Both the position numbers and the translations under genes were made by a program. Below are positions 57,715 to 64,000 of a stretch of 64,000 bases of DNA, piece by piece (positions within the stretch are counted from its first letter, which is position 1; every line of letters starts with the position of its first letter). The notes under the pieces were generated by a model, which saw only the letters and a program-made list of their open reading frames with translations, was not told the origin of the DNA and did not search any database. The stretch comes from Opitutus sp. GAS368 (GTDB taxonomy: Bacteria; Verrucomicrobiota; Verrucomicrobiia; Opitutales; Opitutaceae): contig NZ_LT629735.1 in assembly GCF_900104925.1 (NCBI RefSeq), positions 838,291-902,290 on the forward strand. Reading direction: 5' to 3'.

Positions 57715-58734
57715 ATGCTCAGCCGCGTCGCAAATAGTTTATACTGGATGAGCCGTTACATCGAGCGCGCCGAGAGCATCGCGCGCTTGGTGGACGTGAA
57801 CCTGCAGCTCCTGCTCGACTTCCGCAGCCTCGATGACGCCGGCCTCGACGCCCACTGGCTGCCGATCGTGCAGAGCTCGGGCGACGAGGAGCTTTTCCGC
57901 AAGCTGCATCCCCGCACCACCGGCCAGTCGGTGACCGAGTTCCTCGTCTTCGCGGCGGAGAATCCCAACTCCATCGTCTCCTCCGTCGGCCAGGCCCGCG
58001 AAAACGCCCGCATGGTCCGCGACCAGGTCACCGCCGAGCTCTGGGAGGAACTCAACCGCCTCTACCTCTTCCTGCACTCGCCGCGCGCGCGCGACCTCTG
58101 GCGGGAGAATCCCTCCGATTTTTTCCTCACGGTCCGCAACGGCTCGCTGCTCATCCAGGGCCTGACCGACGCCACCGTCGTGCGCAACGAGGGCTGGTCC
58201 TTCAACCTGGCCGGCCGCTACCTCGAGCGCGCCGACAAGACCTCCCGCATCCTCGATGTCCGCCACGCCTCCCTGCCCGCCAAGGGCCTGCCGACCGCCG
58301 CCCCGAGCCAGGCCGACGCCCTCGGCTGGTCGGCCGTGCTCCGCTCCTGCAGCGCGTGGGACGCCTACAAGGCCCTGCACGGCGCCGAGGTGCAGCCGGC
58401 GCTGGTCGCCGAGTTCCTGCTCCTCTCCGACGAGTTTCCCCGCTCCGTCCGCTTCTGCGTCCGCCGGCTCGACGGCGCGCTGCGCCGCATCTCCGGCGTG
58501 GCCGAGGGCCGCTTCTGCAACGACGCCGAGAAACTCGCCGGCCGCCTCCTCGCCGAGCTGCAGTTCAGCACGGCCGATGATATTTTTGACATCGGCCTCC
58601 ACACCTACATCGATGTGGCCCAGGCGAAGCTGAACGCCATCGGCGACGCCCTCTTCCAAGCCTACATTTTCCAACCCTTCCAGACCCCCGAGGAACACGA
58701 GCTCCGCCAGCAGGAGGAGCAACAGCAACAGTGA
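57715..58734 (+). CDS. Alpha-E domain protein
   Basis: A 339-residue all-helical protein beginning MLSRVANSLYWMSRYIERAE, the signature of the alpha-E domain family that is co-encoded with circularly permuted ATP-grasp proteins and transglutaminases. The C-terminal end is glutamine-rich (EEQQQQ). It likely forms a complex with the ATP-grasp partner; no catalytic motif is known. Confidence 0.93.
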   Translation: MLSRVANSLYWMSRYIERAESIARLVDVNLQLLLDFRSLDDAGLDAHWLPIVQSSGDEELFRKLHPRTTGQSVTEFLVFAAENPNSIVSSVGQARENARMVRDQVTAELWEELNRLYLFLHSPRARDLWRENPSDFFLTVRNGSLLIQGLTDATVVRNEGWSFNLAGRYLERADKTSRILDVRHASLPAKGLPTAAPSQADALGWSAVLRSCSAWDAYKALHGAEVQPALVAEFLLLSDEFPRSVRFCVRRLDGALRRISGVAEGRFCNDAEKLAGRLLAELQFSTADDIFDIGLHTYIDVAQAKLNAIGDALFQAYIFQPFQTPEEHELRQQEEQQQQ

Positions 58735-58770
58735 CCCGTCCGTATGTCCCCCCGTTTCCATCATGTCTCA

Positions 58771-58848
58771 TGTAGGAGCCTGCTTGCAGGCGATTCGACC
58801 CGCCCGTCTGTGACGCACATCCTGATCGCCTGCAAGCAGGCTCCTACA
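58771..58848. repeat. Palindromic repeat, family B copy 7
   Basis: TGTAGGAGCCTGCTTGCAGG on the left and CCTGCAAGCAGGCTCCTACA on the right. It lies between the alpha-E and transglutaminase genes. Confidence 0.95.
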
Positions 58849-58868
58849 CTTGATTCAGCGGCCATCGC

Positions 58869-59768
58869 ATGAAACTCCACATCTTCCACCGCACCCGCTT
58901 CAAGTATGCAGCGAGTGTGCGGGAAAGCTTCAACGAGGCCCGCCTGCAGCCCGTCACCACCGACGGCCAGACCTGCCACAGCTTCCTCCTCAAGGTCCTG
59001 CCGACCTCGAAGCTGTCGCACTACCTCGATTTCTACCTGAACTACGTGCACCTGTTCGAGATCACGCAGGCGCACACCGAGCTGACCGTCGAGGCCAACT
59101 CGACCGTGACGACGCCCGACGTGCCGGGCCTGGCCGCGGCCGCCACCCCCTCGCCGCTGGACCAGATCGGCGCGTGCACGCGGCTGGACCGTTGCTATGA
59201 TTTCCTCCAGTCTAGCACCTACGTCGACGTCGGCGCCGAGCTGTGGCGGCTGGCCCTCGACGCCACCGACGGCCAGACGGACGCCTGGCAGGCCGCGCAA
59301 GCCATCATGCGCTACATCCACCGCGAATTCCGCTACCAGCCGGCGTCGACCCACGTGCACACCCACATGCGCGAGGTGCTGAAGGCGCGCGCCGGCGTCT
59401 GCCAGGATTTCGCCCACGTCATGCTCGGGCTCTGCCGGGCCCTGAAGATGCCCGCCCGCTACGTCAGCGGTTACCTCTACAACGGCCCCGCCGACCAGTT
59501 GAAGGGCGCGCAGGCCAGCCACGCCTGGGTCGAGGTCTACGTCCCCGGCCACGGCTGGTGGGGGCTCGACCCGACGAACAACCGGCAGCCCGACGGGCAT
59601 TACGTGAAGGTCGCGGTCGGCCGCGACTACGCCGACGTCTCCCCGCTCAAGGGCACCTACCGCGGCACGGCCAAGCGGCAGTTGACGGTCGAGGTGCTCG
59701 TCACGCGGCTGGAGGAGCTCGAGCCGGTCCAGGCCGCGGCGCCCGGCGCGCTGCACCGCGGCGGGTAA
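58869..59768 (+). CDS. Transglutaminase-like (papain-fold) protein
   Basis: A 299-residue protein. Its N-terminal domain starts MKLHIFHRTRFKYAASV, and the core has the triad: Cys in ARAGVCQDFAHV, His in SHAWVEVYVP and Asp in WWGLDPTNN. These cysteine proteases or amidotransferases are encoded with alpha-E and ATP-grasp proteins, and are thought to process the peptide the ATP-grasp makes. It is the last gene of this cluster, ending close to a family A repeat. Confidence 0.93.
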   Translation: MKLHIFHRTRFKYAASVRESFNEARLQPVTTDGQTCHSFLLKVLPTSKLSHYLDFYLNYVHLFEITQAHTELTVEANSTVTTPDVPGLAAAATPSPLDQIGACTRLDRCYDFLQSSTYVDVGAELWRLALDATDGQTDAWQAAQAIMRYIHREFRYQPASTHVHTHMREVLKARAGVCQDFAHVMLGLCRALKMPARYVSGYLYNGPADQLKGAQASHAWVEVYVPGHGWWGLDPTNNRQPDGHYVKVAVGRDYADVSPLKGTYRGTAKRQLTVEVLVTRLEELEPVQAAAPGALHRGG

Positions 59769-59771
59769 TTC

Positions 59772-59821
59772 TGTAGCGGCGCTCTATGAGCGCCGGACAG
59801 CGGTCATAGACCGCCGCTACA
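59772..59821. repeat. Palindromic repeat, family A
   Basis: GTAGCGGCGCTCTATGAGCGCC on the left, GCGGTCATAGACCGCCGCTAC on the right. Same family as 3812-3862 and 24735-24790. It separates two convergent genes. Confidence 0.93.
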
Positions 59822-59823
59822 GT

Positions 59824-60858
59824 TCACTCTGGCGTCTTCACCGAATATTTCGCCCAGTCCTTGACGAGGGCGTGCACGACCGGGCTGCCGACACGGTAGG
59901 CGGCCTCCAGCGAGGGAACCATGCCGGCGTATTCCGCCACCATGCTCTCGGCGGCGGTCTGGCCGGCGGGCGGCATGGAGAAATTGCTGCCGGTGCGCAG
60001 GAAGAGCACGCGCTGGAAATCGACCTTCTTCAGCGCCGCCAGCCGCGTGAGGGCGTTGGCGATGCCATGGTCCTCCATGTTGGACATCGCGCATATGCCC
60101 TCCCCCTTCGTGTAGAGTTTCGTCCAGTTGTCGGCCCACTGCTGCATCCGCGCCCCGTGCCAGTAGCGGCAGGAAGCGAAGCTGTCGCCGATGAAGACCT
60201 TCGGCGGCGCCAGCGCCGCCGGAAAGCCGACGTAGAGGGCGCGGTGCGCCTTGGCCGCCGCATCGTCGTAGAGCTCGACGTCCTTGGTCAGGTTGAAGGC
60301 CCAGTCGACCAGCGCCAGGTTGAGCGTCCACGCCATCGGCTTCGGCGCCCAGTCGGGAATGACGGGTGGCGTCAGCGGCGTCTTGTTGCCGAGCGCCATG
60401 ATGCCGTAGGGCCAGTCCTTCGGGGCCTCGCCGGTGTCGATCTCGTAGGCTATGTCGCCGTCGATCACGTGTTTCGCCCAGGCGGCGCTGCCCTCGGTGG
60501 CGACATGCGGGCTGACGCCGGCGATGCCGTTGACGAGCCAGTAGGTCTGCGAAAGGTCGAAGCGCGGGTCGAGGCCCAGCGCCATGATCTGCAGGCCGCA
60601 ACGCACGGTGGTGCCGGAAACAACGCCATAGACGCCCTGGTCGTTGAAGCGCACCGGGTGGTCGAGGCCCGGCACGGTGAGCGTGCCGGTGAGTTTTTCG
60701 CGCTCGACCCAGTATTGGAATTCGCCGGGCTTGTCGCCCGTGTCCGCGCCAATCTCGAAGGTCGCGACGACGATCACCTTCGGGCGGATCAGTTCGGCCG
60801 CGGACAGCGCGGTGGCAGTCAGGGCGAGGAGAAGCAGACAGCGGGAGAGCATGTGCAT
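59824..60858 (-). CDS. Purine nucleoside permease (NUP) family protein
   Basis: A 344-residue protein with a signal peptide (MLSRCLLLLALTATALSAAE). IRPKVIVVATFEIGADTG, the TYWLVNGIAGVSP segment and the FIGDSFASCRYWHG... MSNMEDHGIANAL block are diagnostic of the family, which is named after a fungal nucleoside transporter but resembles nucleoside phosphorylases in fold, so the transport role is doubtful. ATGs at 60858 and 60852 are both possible. Confidence 0.88.
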   Translation of the reverse strand: MHMLSRCLLLLALTATALSAAELIRPKVIVVATFEIGADTGDKPGEFQYWVEREKLTGTLTVPGLDHPVRFNDQGVYGVVSGTTVRCGLQIMALGLDPRFDLSQTYWLVNGIAGVSPHVATEGSAAWAKHVIDGDIAYEIDTGEAPKDWPYGIMALGNKTPLTPPVIPDWAPKPMAWTLNLALVDWAFNLTKDVELYDDAAAKAHRALYVGFPAALAPPKVFIGDSFASCRYWHGARMQQWADNWTKLYTKGEGICAMSNMEDHGIANALTRLAALKKVDFQRVLFLRTGSNFSMPPAGQTAAESMVAEYAGMVPSLEAAYRVGSPVVHALVKDWAKYSVKTPE

Positions 60859-60887
60859 GTCCAGCAACCGCCATGCCATGCACACTG

Positions 60888-60959
60888 CTGTAAGAGGGGC
60901 TTTACGCCCCGATGAGGCAGGCGTCGCGTTCGGATCGGGGCGTAAAGCCCCTCCTACAG
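60888..60959. repeat. Palindromic repeat (family F)
   Basis: CTGTAAGAGGGGCTTTACGC on the left and GCGTAAAGCCCCTCCTACAG on the right, with an additional CCCCGAT / ATCGGGG pair. It separates the NUP gene from the SDR gene. Confidence 0.93.
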
Positions 60960-60974
60960 TTTCGGACAGCTCTT

Positions 60975-61901
<927 letters not shown>

Positions 61902-62039
61902 GGGAAAAGTGTCGCGGAGCTAATAGCAGGTTGGGCGGCGATTCAATCAACATTCCTCCCTCCCCCGGCAGCATTTTTCCGCCACCCGGCGCGTCGGGGA
62001 TTGCGTCCCCCGGGGCGCGCTGCCTGCCTGAAGCCCATC

Positions 62040-62522
62040 ATGGACAGCTTGGATCCCAAGATGCTGATCTACGGCGTCGCGTGCCTGGGCTTCTTCGCCA
62101 CCTGGCTCCTGGGCCGGCAGGTCGAGACCTTGGAGAACGCCTTCGACAGCCTCCCCGCCGCTTTGGTGGCCTTCGGCGCTTTGCTCATGTCGCCGTTTTT
62201 CTTTTACTATGCCTGGCAACAGGTCGGGGCCAAGGCGCGCCTGGTCCAGGAGCATCTGCCGGTGTGCGAAGCGTTGGGCCATGCCGTCGGCGCCCAAGGG
62301 GGTCGCCCGCCCCGCGGCATCTGGCGTTTCGAGGCGCGGGACGATGTGAAAAACATCCTCGCCTACTACGAAGCCGTCACGACCACCGCCGGCTGGAAGG
62401 TCGAACGGAAGAAAAACGGCGTGCTCCTCACCAAGGCGGGCGACTCCGCGGCCATCTGGTGGGAACCTGCCGGGGACGGGCAGCAGATCGTCATCCAGAA
62501 GCCGGCTCCACCGGTGCGCTGA
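62040..62522 (+). CDS. Membrane-anchored hypothetical protein
   Basis: A 160-residue protein with two transmembrane helices in the first 65 residues and a soluble C-terminal domain (WRFEARDDVKNILAYYEAVT, then a beta-rich end). No family recognised. It ends 6 bases before the displaced tgt fragment at 62529. Confidence 0.6.
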   Translation: MDSLDPKMLIYGVACLGFFATWLLGRQVETLENAFDSLPAALVAFGALLMSPFFFYYAWQQVGAKARLVQEHLPVCEALGHAVGAQGGRPPRGIWRFEARDDVKNILAYYEAVTTTAGWKVERKKNGVLLTKAGDSAAIWWEPAGDGQQIVIQKPAPPVR

Positions 62523-62528
62523 TCGCCG

Positions 62529-62615
62529 TCAGCCGGCAAACCCGGCGGCAGGATCGGCCCGTTCGCCGGCCTCGTAGCGCTCGATCCAGGCGCGGTGCCT
62601 CGGACCGTAATTACT
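62529..62615 (-). pseudogene. Displaced 3' end of tgt
   Basis: Read on the minus strand this encodes SNYGPRHRAWIERYEAGERA and a further eight codons to a stop, a diverged copy of the C-terminus of the tgt gene at the right edge (YGPWHRAWIGRYEAGE). It is separated from tgt by the small gene 62686-63231. Confidence 0.75.
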
Positions 62616-62685
62616 TGCCTCGAAACAGGCCGCAATCATCCTGACAGCCATGAGGATCGGGGCTGAGGCATTGAAGAATGCTCAA

Positions 62686-63231
62686 ATGAAAGTGCGATCG
62701 ATCATCTATGGAATCGGGGTGTCTCTGCTCATCGTCGGAACGGCCCAGGCCGCTGAATACAGCAATCCTGAGCTCAAATTTGCGCTCACGCTGCCGGCCG
62801 GATGGAAACTGTCGCCCGACCAGTTTAAAGATGATCTGAGTGCCAAACACACTGACCTGCTTTTTGATGGCCCGGTAGAAAAAACCAAAAAAGGCGACAG
62901 GGATTTCTATGCATCAGTCAAGGTGCTTCCCGCGTCCGTTAGCTTGCAGCATCTAAGCGATAAAGAATCGGGCTACATCATCAACGAAGATGCGTCGCGC
63001 ACGAAAATCGCCAAAAGTGCGCTCATCCAGCACCGGGGCTTTCCGGCGCGAACACTGGAAGGACCGGCGACACCCGACGGCGATCCAGGTTATTATTATG
63101 CGCTCGCGATCAAACCTGCGGCGAATGCCGGCATCATTCTTCTGGTCGTGACTGTCGATCTGGAGACCTTGAAGGGTGCGGGCACCCGTCCGCAGATTGA
63201 TCAGCTACTCGCCAGCTTCAGGCCATTGTAG
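62686..63231 (+). CDS. Secreted hypothetical protein
   Basis: A 181-residue protein with a signal peptide (VRSIIYGIGVSLLIVGTAQAAE) and a beta-rich body; no family recognised. Composition is more AT-rich than the neighbours. It lies between the displaced tgt fragment and tgt itself, and its last 14 bases overlap the tgt 3' end, so it seems to have been inserted there. An upstream ATG at 62650 is possible. Confidence 0.6.
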   Translation: MKVRSIIYGIGVSLLIVGTAQAAEYSNPELKFALTLPAGWKLSPDQFKDDLSAKHTDLLFDGPVEKTKKGDRDFYASVKVLPASVSLQHLSDKESGYIINEDASRTKIAKSALIQHRGFPARTLEGPATPDGDPGYYYALAIKPAANAGIILLVVTVDLETLKGAGTRPQIDQLLASFRPL

Positions 63232-64000
63232 GCTCGCCGGCCTCGTAGCGCCCGATCCAGGCGCGGTGCCACGGGCCGTAGTCGCCGGCCGCGATGTGCG
63301 CCCGGGCCTGGGCCACGAGGTCGAGGTAGAAATGGACGTTATGCAGCGAGATCAGCGTGCTGGAGAGAATCTCGCCCGCCATCGTGAGGTGCCGCAGGTA
63401 GGCGCGGGAGAAGTTGCGGCAGGTGTAATTGTCGAGACCCTCGACCAGCGGCTTGGGGTCGGTGCGGTAGCGCTCGTTGCGGAGGTTGATGAGCCCGTCC
63501 GGAGTGAACGCGGCGCCGTTGCGCGCCACGCGCGTCGGGTGCACGCAGTCGAACATGTCCACGCCCAGCGCGATCATCTTCAGGATCTGCGGCGGCGTGC
63601 CGAGGCCCATCGTGTAGCGCGGCTTGTTCGCGGGCAGGAAGGGCGTCGTCGCCGCCACCTGCTTGATCATCTCCGGCTCGGGTTCACCCACGCTCACGCC
63701 GCCGACGGCATAGCCCGGGAAGTCCAGCGCGGCGAGCGACTCGGCCGCCTCGCGGCGCAGGTCGTCGAAGGTCGAGCCCTGCGCGATGGCAAACACATGG
63801 TGGCCCGCGCCGAGGAAGCCGTTGTCGGTCGCGATCTGCTGGCACTGCTGTGCCCAGCGCAGGCTGCGGTCGACGGCGCGGCGGCACTCCTCCTTGGTGC
63901 ACGGCCAGGGCGGGCATTCGTCGATGACCATCGCGATATCCGAGCCGAGATTGGCCTGGATCGTCATGACCTCGCGCGGACCGAGGAAAACCTTGGCACC
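63218..64000 (-). CDS. tgt: Queuine tRNA-ribosyltransferase (tRNA-guanine transglycosylase), 5' end cut by the window
   Basis: The frame is open to the right edge (first residues GAKVFLGPREVMTIQ), so the N-terminal half is missing. The visible 260 residues contain LGSDIAMVIDECPP, the catalytic Asp block GVDMFDCVHPTRVARNG and the helical end. Enzyme exchanges guanine for a queuine precursor in tRNA. In the usual zinc site (CxCxxC followed by His) only the last Cys (YTCRNFSRAY) and the His (LISLHNVHFY) remain; the first two Cys are Leu and Asn (GLDNYTC). The C-terminus ends in PTMA, read from overlap with the inserted gene. Strong family identity. Confidence 0.95.
   Translation of the reverse strand, partial: GAKVFLGPREVMTIQANLGSDIAMVIDECPPWPCTKEECRRAVDRSLRWAQQCQQIATDNGFLGAGHHVFAIAQGSTFDDLRREAAESLAALDFPGYAVGGVSVGEPEPEMIKQVAATTPFLPANKPRYTMGLGTPPQILKMIALGVDMFDCVHPTRVARNGAAFTPDGLINLRNERYRTDPKPLVEGLDNYTCRNFSRAYLRHLTMAGEILSSTLISLHNVHFYLDLVAQARAHIAAGDYGPWHRAWIGRYEAGEPTMA

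Overview
This is a GC-rich (roughly two-thirds G+C), densely coded bacterial chromosome segment. Protein style, the fused CcoN-CcoO oxidase subunit, the CE15/PmoA-like/Gfo-Idh carbohydrate genes and the abundance of intergenic palindromes all suggest a Verrucomicrobiota bacterium, most likely Opitutaceae. That assignment is an inference from gene content; no rRNA or tRNA gene was seen in the window.

Layout. 1-7.4 kb (minus): a complete cbb3 oxidase operon read from right to left (ccoS-like, fused ccoNO, ccoQ, mono-heme ccoP, ccoG, a 48-residue membrane peptide, a TauE/SafE-like protein, and ccoI cut by the window edge). 7.5-8.8 kb (plus): an unknown gene overlapping a voltage-gated-type K+ channel gene. 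8.9-13.4 kb (mostly minus): universal stress protein, a nitroreductase stump, phosphoketolase and acetate kinase, next to the 3' remnant of a zinc alcohol dehydrogenase. With the oxidase this looks like a partly eroded low-oxygen/fermentation module. 13.5-15.8 kb: small membrane protein, cysteine dioxygenase and an FAD oxidoreductase. 15.8-17.3 kb: a REP-associated tyrosine transposase with its palindromes, then tatC. 17.4-21.4 kb: pyruvate phosphate dikinase and a thioredoxin-like protein. 22.4-28.4 kb: a YetF-type protein and a carbohydrate-related group (glucuronoyl esterase, damaged cupin, PmoA-like protein, Gfo/Idh/MocA dehydrogenase, SGNH hydrolase). 28.4-29.1 kb: an AT-richer HTH regulator and membrane protein pair. 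29.2-38.7 kb: alpha/beta hydrolase, ABC-F ATPase, DoxX, three VOC proteins, MFS transporter, SRPBCC, NTF2-like protein and a WYL regulator. 38.9-45.9 kb: a TIR-TM-TPR protein and a tripartite ABC export system. 45.9-56 kb: M2 peptidase, zinc-ribbon protein, thymidine kinase, lactonase, apolipoprotein N-acyltransferase, HAD phosphatase and SecA. 56-59.8 kb: circularly permuted ATP-grasp, alpha-E and transglutaminase cluster. 59.8-64 kb: purine nucleoside permease family protein, UDP-xylose synthase type SDR, two small unknown genes, and tgt cut by the right edge.

The feature not explained by ordinary genes is the density and architecture of the palindromic repeats. Nearly every sizeable intergenic space holds a 50-250 bp inverted repeat. 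There are at least a dozen sequence families, several are nested inside one another like Russian dolls, one family occurs seven times, one lies inside the oxidase operon, and one copy sits in frame within the ABC-F coding region. A RAYT-type transposase gene is bracketed by the family that also appears in the ABC-F gene. A second oddity is at the right edge: tgt encodes a tRNA-guanine transglycosylase that lacks two of the expected zinc cysteines, and its 3' end is duplicated around a small inserted gene.
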